From positions 5,208,001-5,272,000 of the forward strand of contig NZ_CP109131.1 of NCBI RefSeq assembly GCF_035917995.1: 64,000 nucleotides of DNA. The letters run 5' to 3'. Shown here in pieces: positions 45,593-54,090 of this stretch. The stretch is from Streptosporangium sp. NBC_01755 (lineage in GTDB: Bacteria > Actinomycetota > Actinomycetes > Streptosporangiales > Streptosporangiaceae). The position numbers were made by a program, and so were the translations under genes. Every line of letters starts with the position of its first letter. Within the stretch, counting starts at the first letter, position 1. The notes beneath the pieces are model-generated. The model made no database searches and was not told the DNA's origin. It saw only the letters and a program-made list of their open reading frames with translations.

Positions 45593-45863
45593 CGTGCTCG
45601 TCGACACCCGGAGGCTGGCCGACAGCTTCCCGGCGATCGACTACTTCGAGGAGGCCAAGCTCCCCTTCGTCGTCGCGGTCAACGGGTGGGACGGTAACTA
45701 CCTGCACGGTGAGGAGGAGGTACGCGAGGCGCTGACGCTGGCGCCGCACATCCCCATCTCCAGGACCGACGCCCGCTCGCGCGACGCGGTGAAGACCACG
45801 CTCATCACGCTCGTGGAGCACGCGCTCACCGTGCGGATGGCCCTTCCCGGCTGGGGCCGCTGA
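45270..45863 (+). CDS. cvnD: Conservon 4 GTPase CvnD (mosaic gene)
   Basis: 197 residues. P-loop GGFGVGKTTF, G3 FGTPGQHRFWFMWDDL, NGWD at the G4 position, TDARSRDAVKTTL near the end. The first half is nearly identical in DNA to cvnD1; bases 45576-45635 are identical to cvnD3; 45633-45670 again match cvnD1; the remainder is unique. GTG 45270 lies within the end of cvnC4. Confidence 0.93.
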   Translation: MDFAGSSRGGGLTSTKIVVAGGFGVGKTTFVGAVSEILPLTTEAVMTDASAGIDDLDLTPNKTTTTVAMDFGRVSLDRDLILYLFGTPGQHRFWFMWDDLVRGAIGAVVLVDTRRLADSFPAIDYFEEAKLPFVVAVNGWDGNYLHGEEEVREALTLAPHIPISRTDARSRDAVKTTLITLVEHALTVRMALPGWGR

Positions 45864-45884
45864 CCGCGGGAGGGCGTCAGTCGC

Positions 45885-45910
45885 ACCTCCCAGCGGATAG
45901 GCTGGGAGGT
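45885..45910 (+). terminator. Hairpin between conservon 4 and ffh
   Basis: ACCTCCCAGC (45885-45894) pairs with GCTGGGAGGT (45901-45910) around GGATAG. There is no T-run. TAGGCT at 45898-45903 could instead be a -10 box for ffh, so the role is uncertain. Confidence 0.4.
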
Positions 45911-45948
45911 CGAGTCGCAGACCTGTAGCGCAGAGGCTGGCCAATCAC

Positions 45949-47508
45949 GTGTTCGAGACGCTTTCCGACCGGCTGACATCGGTCTTCTCCTCCCTTCGAT
46001 CCAAGGGTCGGCTCTCCGAGGCCGACATCGACGCGACCTGCCGCGAGATCCGCATCGCGCTTCTCGAGGCCGACGTCGCGCTGCCCGTGGTCAAGGCATT
46101 CGTCGCTCAGGTCAAGGAGCGCGCACGAGGTGCCGAGGTCTCCCAGGCGCTGAACCCGGCGCAGCAGGTCGTCAAGATCGTCAATGACGAGCTCATCGGG
46201 ATCCTCGGCGGAGAGACCCGGCGGCTTCGCCATGCCAAGAACCCGCCGACCGTCATCATGCTCGCGGGCCTGCAGGGCGCGGGCAAGACGACCCTGGCCG
46301 GCAAGCTCGCCCGCTGGCTGCGTGAGCAGAACCACACGCCGCTGCTGGTCGCCGCCGACCTTCAGCGGCCCAACGCGGTACAGCAGCTCTCGGTCGTGGC
46401 CGAGCGTGCGGGCGTCGCGGTCTACGCGCCCGAGCCGGGAAACGGCGTCGGCGACCCGGTCGCGGTGGCCCGCCAGTCGATCGACCACGCCAAGCGGCAG
46501 CAGCACGACATCGTCATCATCGACACCGCGGGCCGCCTGGGCATCGACCAGGAGCTGATGAGGCAGGCGGCCGACATCCGTGACGCGGTCTCGCCCGACG
46601 AGGTCCTCTTCGTCGTCGACGCGATGATCGGCCAGGACGCCGTGACCACGGCCCAGGCATTCATGGAGGGCGTCGGTTTCGACGGTGTCGTGCTGACCAA
46701 GCTCGACGGCGACGCCCGCGGTGGCGCCGCACTGTCGGTCCGCCACATCACCGGCAGGCCGATCATGTTCGCGTCCACCGGTGAGAAGCTCGAGGACTTC
46801 GACGCCTTCCACCCGGACCGGATGGCCTCCCGCATCCTCGACATGGGTGACATCCTCACCCTGATCGAGCAGGCCCAGAAGACCTTCGACGAGGCCGAGA
46901 CCGCCAAGATGGCGAGCAAGCTCACCTCGGGCGAGGGTTTCACGCTGGAGGACTTCCTCGAGCAGATGATGATGGTCCAGAAGATGGGCCCCATCAAGAA
47001 CCTGCTCGGCATGATGCCCGGCATGGGACAGATGCGTGATCAGCTCAACCAGGTGGACGACCGCGACCTCGACCGCATCGCCGCCATCATCCGCTCCATG
47101 ACCCCCGCCGAGCGCCACAACCCGAAGATGATCGACGGCTCACGCCGCTCCCGTATCGCGAAGGGCTCCGGCGTGACGGTGACCGAGGTGAGCGGCCTGG
47201 TCACCCGCTTCTTCGACGCTCAGAAGATGATGAAGCGGATGGCCGGCGGCATGGGCATCCCCGGCATGCCCGGCGGTCGCAAGGGAGCCAAGGCCGCGCA
47301 GAAGAAGGCGGCCAAGGGGCGCAGGGTCAGCGGTGACCCGCGCAAGGCGGCGCTCGGCAAGGCCGCCCCCGCCGAGACCGGCGAACCCGCGACCCCGGCC
47401 GGGAACGGCCTCCTCGGCAAGCTCGGTTCCAGGCAGCAGCCGCCTCCTGGCCTGGAGCTGCCGCCGGGCTTCGACCCCTCGAAGTTCAAGCTCCCCGGTC
47501 AGAAATGA
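45949..47508 (+). CDS. ffh: Signal recognition particle protein
   Basis: 519-residue SRP54 GTPase that binds signal sequences of nascent membrane proteins with 4.5S RNA. N domain (MFETLSDRLTSVFSSLRSKG), G domain (GLQGAGKTT, DTAGRLGID, TKLDGDARGG, STGEKLEDFD) and methionine-rich M domain (EQMMMVQKMGPIKNLLGMMPGMGQM; RSRIAKGSG; MMKRMAGGMG), followed by an Ala/Lys/Pro-rich C-terminal extension. GTG 45949 gives the normal family start. It overlaps a 35-codon small ORF (ATGA). Confidence 0.96.
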   Translation: MFETLSDRLTSVFSSLRSKGRLSEADIDATCREIRIALLEADVALPVVKAFVAQVKERARGAEVSQALNPAQQVVKIVNDELIGILGGETRRLRHAKNPPTVIMLAGLQGAGKTTLAGKLARWLREQNHTPLLVAADLQRPNAVQQLSVVAERAGVAVYAPEPGNGVGDPVAVARQSIDHAKRQQHDIVIIDTAGRLGIDQELMRQAADIRDAVSPDEVLFVVDAMIGQDAVTTAQAFMEGVGFDGVVLTKLDGDARGGAALSVRHITGRPIMFASTGEKLEDFDAFHPDRMASRILDMGDILTLIEQAQKTFDEAETAKMASKLTSGEGFTLEDFLEQMMMVQKMGPIKNLLGMMPGMGQMRDQLNQVDDRDLDRIAAIIRSMTPAERHNPKMIDGSRRSRIAKGSGVTVTEVSGLVTRFFDAQKMMKRMAGGMGIPGMPGGRKGAKAAQKKAAKGRRVSGDPRKAALGKAAPAETGEPATPAGNGLLGKLGSRQQPPPGLELPPGFDPSKFKLPGQK

Positions 47509-48070
47509 GCGACGGCTCCTTCCACAGGCGTGCCAGATGGATCTGGGTGGTCATCGTCGTGGGGTTCATCCTCGTGGCCGCGCTCGAACTGCTCGGGGTG
47601 CGTCCGAAATAGGGCTCCCACCACGGCATCCCGGCCGACGGACCGTACGGCGGGTACGCGGGCCACGCGGGTGTTCCCGGGAGTGCGGGGATCTCCGGCG
47701 CCTGGGCGCCTCCCGGCAGGATCGGTGCCTCGGGCAGGAGGGGGGCTCCGAGCCGTGAGGTCGTCCCCGGCGGGGCGGGCGCTCCCGGCTGTGCCGGAGC
47801 CCCGGGCAGGAGTAGAGCCCCGGGCGGCACGGACGTTCCAGGTGGCACGGGCATTCCAGGTGGCACGGACGTTCCTCGCGGGACGTGAGAGGGCCGGGGG
47901 GCGCCGCCGTGGCCGGTTTCCGGGGTTCCGGCAGGAGACGAGGAGGACGCCGGAGGCGCGTCGGCCTGACCGGCAGGGGTCGCCCTGATGGTCAGCACCG
48001 CTCCCAGCACGGTGATGGATCCGGTCGCGGTCAGCAGCAGAGATCTGAGGGTGGTTGCCACGGCGGCCAT
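47486..48070 (-). CDS. Hypothetical Pro/Gly-rich exported protein (doubtful)
   Basis: A 194-codon minus-strand frame: a hydrophobic signal-like start (TTLRSLLLTATGSITVLGAV), then VPPGT/VPPGA and PGAP units with a six-residue beat, then an aromatic patch (MPWWEPYFG). The 715-bp gap on the plus strand otherwise has no gene beyond the small ORF. Against it: the last 40 codons lie antisense to the small membrane ORF and ffh, and no clear ribosome site precedes the ATG at 48070. The real end may be different. Confidence 0.35.
   Translation of the reverse strand: MAAVATTLRSLLLTATGSITVLGAVLTIRATPAGQADAPPASSSSPAGTPETGHGGAPRPSHVPRGTSVPPGMPVPPGTSVPPGALLLPGAPAQPGAPAPPGTTSRLGAPLLPEAPILPGGAQAPEIPALPGTPAWPAYPPYGPSAGMPWWEPYFGRTPSSSSAATRMNPTTMTTQIHLARLWKEPSLISDRGA
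47505..47612 (+). CDS. Predicted 35-residue single-span membrane protein
   Basis: A short ORF whose ATG overlaps the ffh stop (ATGA), so it would be translated by coupling. The product has a basic start (SFHRRARW), one hydrophobic helix (about residues 13-31, IWVVIVVGFILVAALELLGV) and a short VRPK tail, consistent with an inner-membrane microprotein with N-terminus inside. The arrangement and composition support it; no family is recognised. A Pro-rich ORF on the opposite strand covers the same bases, and probably only one of the two is real here. Confidence 0.5.
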   Translation: MSDGSFHRRARWIWVVIVVGFILVAALELLGVRPK

Positions 48071-48328
48071 TTAGCGCAGCAGGCCGGACTCACCAGGGGT
48101 CCGGACACACGTGGATTACCGAGATTTGCCCTCCGGCCGCCGCAGGGGATGGTCGTTGATTGGCCGGGCACCCCCGCACGTCTGGCACAATGACATGTTG
48201 GAACATCGTGACACGTGGTTGCCCTCTCACTCCCGCGTGCCATGCCTGTCCCTCGATCGGTCCTCTCCTCGTGCCCCACTCGATGAGACGCCGCTCACCC
48301 ACGCTCTAATGCAGGAGAGACCACACCA

Positions 48329-48796
48329 GTGGCAGTCAAGATCAAGCTCAAGCGGCTCGGCATGATCCGCAACCCGCAGTACCGCATCGTCATCGCCGAC
48401 AGCCGCACCAAGCGTGACGGCCGGGCGATCGAGGAGATCGGCCTCTACCACCCGAAGGAGAACCCCTCGCGCATCGAGGTCGACTCCGAGCGGGCGGCCT
48501 ACTGGCTGGGTGTCGGCGCACAGCCGACCGAGCCCGTCCTCAAGCTTCTCAAGCTCACCGGCGACTGGCAGAAGTTCAAGGGCGAGTCGGCCCCGGCTCC
48601 GCTCCTGGTCGCCGAGCCCAAGGCCGACCGCCACGCCGTCTACGAGGCCGCGGCCAAGGAGGCACTGTCTCTGGAAGCCGCCACCACGCCGAAGAAGTCG
48701 CCCCGCAAGGCGGCTCCCAAGGCTGAAGAGGCCCCCGCCGAGACCCCGGCTGAGCCCACCGCGGCCGCCGAGGAGAAGCCGGAAGGCGAGGCCTGA
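48329..48796 (+). CDS. rpsP: 30S ribosomal protein bS16
   Basis: 155 residues. The core [38 protein letters not shown] and [16 protein letters not shown] is standard bS16 (about 85 residues), followed by an Ala/Pro/Glu/Lys-rich extension of about 60 residues common in high-GC actinobacteria. GTG 48329 has AGGAGAG at 48311. It is followed one base later by the KH-domain gene. Confidence 0.97.
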   Translation: MAVKIKLKRLGMIRNPQYRIVIADSRTKRDGRAIEEIGLYHPKENPSRIEVDSERAAYWLGVGAQPTEPVLKLLKLTGDWQKFKGESAPAPLLVAEPKADRHAVYEAAAKEALSLEAATTPKKSPRKAAPKAEEAPAETPAEPTAAAEEKPEGEA

Positions 48797-48797
48797 G

Positions 48798-49040
48798 GTG
48801 CTTGAGGAGGCCCTCGAGCACCTGGTGAAGGGCATTGTCGAATACCCCGACGATGTCCAGGTTCACGCTCGCCGCATCCGCAGCGGGCGTGTGCTTGAGG
48901 TCCGGGTGCACCCCGAGGACCTCGGTAAGGTCATCGGCCGCGGTGGCCGTACGGCCAAGGCGCTTCGCACGGTCGTGAACGCCCTCGGCGACGGCAAGTA
49001 CGTCCGGGTCGATCTGATCGACCTGAACGAGGCCCGCTAG
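48798..49040 (+). CDS. KH-domain RNA-binding protein (KhpA/YlqC family)
   Basis: 80 residues with a single type II KH domain: LEHLVKGIVEYPDDVQV, RVHPEDLGKVIGRGGRTAKALRTVV, where GRGG is the RNA-binding GxxG loop. GTG 48798 immediately follows the rpsP stop. It sits in the conserved rpsP-khpA-rimM-trmD-rplS order and probably binds RNA with its partner KhpB. Confidence 0.93.
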   Translation: MLEEALEHLVKGIVEYPDDVQVHARRIRSGRVLEVRVHPEDLGKVIGRGGRTAKALRTVVNALGDGKYVRVDLIDLNEAR

Positions 49041-49065
49041 CCGGCGGACGCGTCCAATCGAGCGA

Positions 49066-49105
49066 ACGGGCCACCCGCCCAGCGTGGGTGGCCCGTCTGC
49101 TTTCT
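49066..49105 (+). terminator. Hairpin between the KH gene and rimM
   Basis: ACGGGCCACCC (49066-49076) pairs with GGGTGGCCCGT (49086-49096), followed by CTGCTTTCT. It may partly terminate transcription between the two halves of the operon. Confidence 0.6.
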
Positions 49106-49133
49106 ACCGGCACCACTATGTGAGGAGGCGGGC

Positions 49134-49649
49134 GTGCAGCTCGTCGTAGGGCGGATCGGCCGCCCACACGGACTCCGCGGAGACGTGTCCGTGGAGGTGC
49201 GCACCGACGAGCCTGACAGGCGCTTCGCCCCGGGCACCGCACTGGCCACCGACCCCGCGTCGACCGGCCCCCTGGTCGTCGAGTCCTGCCGCTGGCATTC
49301 GGGGATCCTGCTGGTCAGGTTCGAGGGCGTGAGTGATCGCGACCGCGCCGAGGAGCTCCGCGGCACCATGCTCGTCATCGACTCGGCGGACATCCCGCCG
49401 TCCGACGACCCCGACGAGTTCTACGACCACCAGCTCATCGGCCTCGCCGTGGTCAAGCCCGACGGCGAGCGGGTGGGCGAGGTGTCCGACGTGCTCCACC
49501 ACGGCCAGGACCTGCTCGTCGTACGGCGTGGAAAGGCCGAGGTCTACGTGCCGTTCGTCAAGGCGCTGGTCCCGGTGATCGACCTTGAGGAGGGCATCCT
49601 CGTCGTGGACGCCCCGGCGGGACTGCTCGATCCGGACGAGATCGTCTGA
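49134..49649 (+). CDS. rimM: 16S rRNA processing factor RimM
   Basis: 171 residues. RimM domain at the start ([25 protein letters not shown]) and a PRC-barrel C-terminal part ([40 protein letters not shown]). It assists 30S maturation through binding uS19. GTG 49134 follows GTGAGGAGG. trmD follows one base after its stop. Confidence 0.95.
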   Translation: MQLVVGRIGRPHGLRGDVSVEVRTDEPDRRFAPGTALATDPASTGPLVVESCRWHSGILLVRFEGVSDRDRAEELRGTMLVIDSADIPPSDDPDEFYDHQLIGLAVVKPDGERVGEVSDVLHHGQDLLVVRRGKAEVYVPFVKALVPVIDLEEGILVVDAPAGLLDPDEIV

Positions 49650-49650
49650 C

Positions 49651-50442
49651 ATGCGCGTCGACGTCATCTCGATCTTCCCCGAGTACTTCGCCCCCCTCGA
49701 CGTCTCCCTCATCGGCAAGGCCCGCGAGCGCGGCATCCTCGACGTACATCTCCACCAGCTCCGTGACCACGCCCACGACGTGCACCGCACCGTGGACGAC
49801 ACACCCTACGGGGGCGGCCCCGGCATGGTCATGAAGCCCGGACCCTGGGGGGAGGCCCTCGACGAGGTCCTCTCCGCGGACCCCGCGGCACTGCCGCGGA
49901 TGATCGTGCCGACCCCCAGCGGTGTGCCCTTCACCCAGAGGCTGGCGATGGAGTACGCCGCCGAGCCCTGGCTGCTGTTCACCCCGGCCCGCTACGAGGG
50001 CATCGACTCCAGAGTGATGGCCGAGTACGGCGCGCGCGTGCGCGTGGACGAGGTCAGCATCGGCGACTACGTGCTCGCCGGGGGCGAGGTGGCCGTGCTG
50101 GTGATGATCGAGGCCATCGGGCGGCTGCTGCCGGGCGTGCTCGGCAACGTCCACTCGGTCGTGGACGACTCCTTCGCGCCCGGCGCGATGGAGAACCTCC
50201 TAGAGGGCCCCGTCTACACCAAACCGCCCGAGTGGCGGGGGCACGAGGTGCCGGAGATCCTGCTCTCCGGGCATCACGGAAAGATCGCTCGGTGGCGGCG
50301 AGACCAGGCGCTGCGCCGTACCGCGAGGAACCGGCCCGAACTGCTGGCGGCGCTCGACCCACAGAGCCTGGACAAGCACGACAGGCAGCTCCTGTCCGAG
50401 CTCGACCTGCCGGGGACCGGCCCCGCGAACCCGGCCCCCTGA
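49651..50442 (+). CDS. trmD: tRNA (guanine-N1-)-methyltransferase
   Basis: 263 residues; methylates G37 of tRNAs. SPOUT-fold marks are [36 protein letters not shown] and the knot/SAM segment [21 protein letters not shown], then the C-terminal RPPEWRG-like [21 protein letters not shown] 49651 is just after rimM; the open frame upstream is inside rimM. Confidence 0.96.
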   Translation: MRVDVISIFPEYFAPLDVSLIGKARERGILDVHLHQLRDHAHDVHRTVDDTPYGGGPGMVMKPGPWGEALDEVLSADPAALPRMIVPTPSGVPFTQRLAMEYAAEPWLLFTPARYEGIDSRVMAEYGARVRVDEVSIGDYVLAGGEVAVLVMIEAIGRLLPGVLGNVHSVVDDSFAPGAMENLLEGPVYTKPPEWRGHEVPEILLSGHHGKIARWRRDQALRRTARNRPELLAALDPQSLDKHDRQLLSELDLPGTGPANPAP

Positions 50443-50464
50443 TCGTTTCCGTCCCCTGACCGGT

Positions 50465-50563
50465 GGGGCCGACACGGGGCCGACATGGGGCCGATGTGGG
50501 GCCGATGTGAGGCCGATGTGGGGCCGATGTGAGGCCGATGTGGGGCCGATACGGCGCTGACAG
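50465..50563 (+). repeat. 11-bp tandem repeat array between trmD and rplS
   Basis: About nine copies of GGGGCCGATGT and close variants (GAGGCCGATGT, GGGGCCGACAT, GGGGCCGATAC) at an exact 11-bp period. It is non-coding and lies about 240 bp before rplS. The remaining bases of 50443-50804 show no gene. Confidence 0.9.
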
Positions 50564-50804
50564 GGGGCAGGCCCGGCCGCTCTGACCGGCTGATTTCCGA
50601 TCGGTCGGGAAAATATGGCAGACTGAAGCGTTGCCGCCGACTGCCTTCCGGCCTCCAGGCCGGTCTCAGCGCGGCGCATGCGCCGCCGGGTAGACGGTTC
50701 CGGCTCCGAGACACAGTCCACGTCAGCACGCGTGTCCATCACGACGCCGCTCCGTCGCGGCCGGATGGACCTCCGTGTGCGTTTAAAAATGAGGTACCAC
50801 TGCC

Positions 50805-51158
50805 ATGCACACGCTGATCAGCGAGCTCGAGAAGTCCGCGCTCCGCACCGACATCCCGAACTTCCGGCCCGGTGACACGCTCGAGGTCCACGTTCGGGTC
50901 ATTGAGGGCAGCAGGTCCCGTGTCCAGGTCTTCAAGGGCTTCGTTCTTCGCCGCCAGGGCGGTGGCGCCCGCGAGACCTTCACGGTCCGCAAGGTCAGCT
51001 ACAGCGTCGGCGTCGAGCGCACCTTCCCGGTGCACAGCCCGGTCATCGAGAAGATCGTCCTCGTGACCCGTGGCGATGTCCGCCGGGCCAAGCTCTACTA
51101 CATGCGTGACCTGCGCGGCAAGGCCGCCCGTATTCGCGAGAAGCGCGACGCCCGCTAG
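50805..51158 (+). CDS. rplS: 50S ribosomal protein bL19
   Basis: 117 residues: [54 protein letters not shown] and a basic C-terminus. It stabilises the 30S-50S bridge. ATG 50805 has GAGG ten to fourteen bases upstream. A 360-bp leader separates it from trmD, so it probably has its own promoter. Confidence 0.97.
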   Translation: MHTLISELEKSALRTDIPNFRPGDTLEVHVRVIEGSRSRVQVFKGFVLRRQGGGARETFTVRKVSYSVGVERTFPVHSPVIEKIVLVTRGDVRRAKLYYMRDLRGKAARIREKRDAR

Positions 51159-51177
51159 GCGTTCGGTAGTCGCCGCA

Positions 51178-51211
51178 CTGGCCCGCGCCCTTTCCGGGGA
51201 GCGGGCCAGTC
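51178..51211 (+). terminator. Hairpin after rplS
   Basis: ACTGGCCCGC (51178-51187) pairs with GCGGGCCAGT (51202-51211), about 20 nt after the stop. There is no T-run. Confidence 0.55.
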
Positions 51212-51310
51212 GCATGTGAGGAGGTTTGACCTCCTATGGCAATACGCATGGCTATGCGGTACCCCGTCACTCGACCACTTGGTACCGCCCATCATCTAGG
51301 CTCGTCAGCG

Positions 51311-52189
51311 ATGACTAGCGAAGACCGGGAGTACGGCGCAGTCTCGCGTCGACCTGTCGAGGACGAGGTGGACGTGGTCGCCGAAGACACTCAGAAGAAC
51401 GCCGAGGGCGACAAGGACAAGAAGAAGGGCTCCTTCTGGAAGGAGCTGCCTGTCCTGATCGTCGTGGCTGTGGTGCTCGCCCTCATAATCAAGACCTTCG
51501 TGATCCAGGCGTTCTACATCCCTTCGGAGTCGATGGAGAACACCCTCCTCACGAACGATCGGGTCCTGGTCAACAAGCTCGTCTACCGCGTCCGCGACAT
51601 CGAGCGCGGCGACGTGGTGGTGTTCTCCGGTGTCGACTCCTGGGATCCCGAGATCGACCTTGAGGAGCCGTCCAACCCGGTCGCGGGCTTCTTCCACTGG
51701 GTCGGAACCGCCTTCGGCTTGGTCCCCGGCGAGAAGGACTACATCAAGCGGGTCATCGGCGTCGGCGGTGACACGGTGAAGTGCTGCGACGCCCAGGGGC
51801 GGGTGACGGTCAACGGGGTCCCCATCAACGAGGACTACCTATACCCGGGTGACGTGCCGTCCCAGAAGTTCTTCGAGGCCAAGGTCCCCGAGGGCCGCCT
51901 GTGGGTGATGGGCGACCATCGGATGGTCTCCCTCGACTCCCGCTCCCACCTGGGCGATCCCGGTGGTGGGACGATCTCGGTGGACAAGGTGATCGGCCGG
52001 GCCTTCGTGAAGGTGTGGCCGTTCTCCAGGGCCGCGACCATTCCCATTCCCGACACCTTCGGTCAGCCGGCCCTCAAAGCCGCCGCGGCGGTGGGAGGGG
52101 CGACCCCGTTCCTCGCAGGCTTCGTGGGCGCCGTGCCGCTGGTGCTGTGGCGTCGTCGCCGGCTTCAAGGCGGTGACCGAACCTCATGA
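51311..52189 (+). CDS. lepB: Signal peptidase I (first of two)
   Basis: 292 residues. An acidic/lysine-rich cytoplasmic part, one membrane span (LPVLIVVAVVLALIIKTFVIQ), then the S26 catalytic domain: Ser74 in [11 protein letters not shown], Lys146 in [14 protein letters not shown], and the WVMGDHR box; a second hydrophobic segment near the C-terminus (TPFLAGFVGAVPLVLW) suggests an additional membrane span. ATG 51311 is preferred over 51236, which would add sequence that looks like promoter. It overlaps the second gene by four bases. Confidence 0.93.
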   Translation: MTSEDREYGAVSRRPVEDEVDVVAEDTQKNAEGDKDKKKGSFWKELPVLIVVAVVLALIIKTFVIQAFYIPSESMENTLLTNDRVLVNKLVYRVRDIERGDVVVFSGVDSWDPEIDLEEPSNPVAGFFHWVGTAFGLVPGEKDYIKRVIGVGGDTVKCCDAQGRVTVNGVPINEDYLYPGDVPSQKFFEAKVPEGRLWVMGDHRMVSLDSRSHLGDPGGGTISVDKVIGRAFVKVWPFSRAATIPIPDTFGQPALKAAAAVGGATPFLAGFVGAVPLVLWRRRRLQGGDRTS

Positions 52190-52779
52190 CCGCGGAACCC
52201 GAGGCTGACAAGAACAAGAAGTCCGGCAAGGGCGGCAACCTGCGTGAGTCGCTGTTCCTGCTGGCGTGCGGGGTGGTGGTGGCGCTGCTGTTGCAGGTCT
52301 TCGTCTTCCAGTCGTTCTACATCCCGTCGGAGTCGATGGAGAACACCCTTCAGGTGGACGACCGGGTGGTCGTCAACAAGCTGCACGGTGACGCCGAGCG
52401 TGGCGACATCGTGGTCTTCAAGGGCTGGAACGGCGAGGACACCATCAAGCGGGTCATCGGGGTCGGTGGTGACACGGTGAAGTGCTGTGACGCCAAGAGG
52501 CGGATCACGGTCAACGGAGTGCCGCTCGAAGAGGGCTCCTACCTGTACTCCGAGGATTTCCCCTCGGGGGATGCGTTCCAGAAGGTCGTACCCGAGGGCC
52601 GCCTGTGGGTGATGGGCGACCATCGCACCGCCTCCGCCGACTCGCGCGCCCACGAGAAGCGGCAGGGGGACGGGTCGATCTCCGAGGACGACGTCATCGG
52701 CCGTGCCGTGGCGATCTACTGGCCGTTCTCCAGGGCCACGATCCTTTCGAGGCCGGAGAGCTTTCTCAAGGTGGGATAG
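52186..52779 (+). CDS. lepB: Signal peptidase I (second of two)
   Basis: 197 residues with one N-terminal membrane span ([20 protein letters not shown]), Ser50 in [11 protein letters not shown], Lys88 in [14 protein letters not shown] and [16 protein letters not shown]. It lacks the 40-residue insertion and C-terminal span of its neighbour. The shared blocks show that the two arose by duplication; Streptomyces likewise carry several tandem signal peptidases. ATG 52186 overlaps the preceding stop (ATGA). Confidence 0.95.
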   Translation: MTAEPEADKNKKSGKGGNLRESLFLLACGVVVALLLQVFVFQSFYIPSESMENTLQVDDRVVVNKLHGDAERGDIVVFKGWNGEDTIKRVIGVGGDTVKCCDAKRRITVNGVPLEEGSYLYSEDFPSGDAFQKVVPEGRLWVMGDHRTASADSRAHEKRQGDGSISEDDVIGRAVAIYWPFSRATILSRPESFLKVG

Positions 52780-52843
52780 CGGTACCGAATGCACCGGAGG
52801 GGGCGTACTCTCTGGTCATGGTCGCTGTGTCACCCGAGGTGCC

Positions 52844-53530
52844 ATGACGGTTGCGTTTCGCCCCAAACCCAGCGTGGTCCGGCGCGATCTAGGGCTGTAC
52901 GGCTACGAGCGGGCTCTTGACCGCCGCGGGCTCGGTCCCGTGGCGGGGGTCGACGAGGCGGGCCGGGGCGCCTGTGCCGGGCCTCTGGTGATCGCCGCCG
53001 TGGTGCTGGGCGGCCGGATCGACGGCCTGGGTGATTCCAAGCAGCTGACGGCATCCCGCCGCGAGTCGCTGTACGAGCGGATCACGGTGACCGCGGAGGC
53101 GGTGAGCGTGCTGGTGATCCCGCCGGGTGAGATCGACGCCCGTGGTCTGCACAGATCCAACATCGATGGAATGCGCAGGGTCGTGGCACGGCTTCCATGC
53201 CACCCCGGCTACGTGCTCACCGACGGGTTCCCCGTTCCCGGACTGCCCGTACCGTCACTGGGGGTGTGGAAGGGAGATCAGGTCGCGGCCTGCATCGCCG
53301 CGGCCTCGATCGTGGCCAAGGTGACGCGGGACGAGATGATGGTCGCGTTGCACGAACGCCATCCCCGGTACGGATTCGCCGTGCACAAGGGGTATGGCAC
53401 CGTCGATCATCGCAGGGCTCTCAGCACCTACGGGCCGTGTCCGGACCACCGCTTCTCGTTCTCGACGGTGGCACGGTCAGGAGCGGGCGAGGTGATGGGT
53501 GAGAATGAAGTGGGGGCCGGTGCCGTCTGA
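52844..53530 (+). CDS. rnhB: Ribonuclease HII
   Basis: 228 residues; removes ribonucleotides from DNA and cuts RNA-DNA hybrids. The acidic site is seen in [17 protein letters not shown] (Asp-Glu), [20 protein letters not shown] (Asp), and [14 protein letters not shown] ... [17 protein letters not shown] 52844 follows CGAGGTG. A nine-codon ORF (52818-52847) ends on this start and might couple translation, or may be chance. Confidence 0.95.
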   Translation: MTVAFRPKPSVVRRDLGLYGYERALDRRGLGPVAGVDEAGRGACAGPLVIAAVVLGGRIDGLGDSKQLTASRRESLYERITVTAEAVSVLVIPPGEIDARGLHRSNIDGMRRVVARLPCHPGYVLTDGFPVPGLPVPSLGVWKGDQVAACIAAASIVAKVTRDEMMVALHERHPRYGFAVHKGYGTVDHRRALSTYGPCPDHRFSFSTVARSGAGEVMGENEVGAGAV

Positions 53531-53569
53531 TCGGGCGGGCCGGGGTGGGCGTTTAACAGGAGGACCGGT

Positions 53570-53893
53570 ATGAGCGCAGAGGATCTCGAAAAGTACGAAA
53601 CCGAGATGGAGCTGCAGCTTTACCGTGAGTACCGCGACGTTGTCGGCCTGTTCACATACGTCGTGGAGACTGAGCGGCGCTTCTATCTCACCAACTCCGT
53701 CGATCTCGACGTGCGGACCGCCGAGAACGGTGACGTGTTCTTCGACGTGAAGATGCAGGACGCCTGGGTCTGGGATATGTACCGGCCAGCGAGGTTTGTC
53801 AAGAATGTCCGAGTGGTGACCTTCAAGGACGTGAACGTTGAGGAGCTCGCCAAGCCCGATCTGGAGATGCCGAAGGAGGGCTTCTCCTCCTGA
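53570..53893 (+). CDS. DUF2469 family protein
   Basis: 107 residues of the actinobacterial DUF2469 family (homologue of M. tuberculosis Rv2901c): EDLEKYETEMELQLYREYRDVVGLFTYVVETERRFYL and QDAWVWDMYRPARFVKNVRVVTFKDVNVEEL. It is rich in charged and aromatic residues with no known catalytic motif. ATG 53570 has AGGAGG seven bases upstream. It always lies between rnhB and yraN; the function is unknown. Confidence 0.93.
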   Translation: MSAEDLEKYETEMELQLYREYRDVVGLFTYVVETERRFYLTNSVDLDVRTAENGDVFFDVKMQDAWVWDMYRPARFVKNVRVVTFKDVNVEELAKPDLEMPKEGFSS

Positions 53894-54090
53894 GAGGCTT
53901 TGCGGTGTTTTGACCATTGGTGAGCTGAGAGACCACTGTCCGCGGGCCGGAGTGGGGAAGGGCTCGCGGGATGGGCCCTGAGGTGTTGTCCACAGGCGCG
54001 CCCCGTGTCCGGCCGGTTGTCCACAGAGTCTCGTTCGGCTCCTTGGAGGTGGGGTGAGCTGAGCGAAGGTCGGGAACCGGAGGTGGTTCC

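Noticed and set aside
52818-52847. Nine-codon leader peptide before rnhB
   Set aside because: Its stop overlaps the rnhB start, but there is no clear ribosome site or regulatory codon run, so it is noted only in the rnhB entry.
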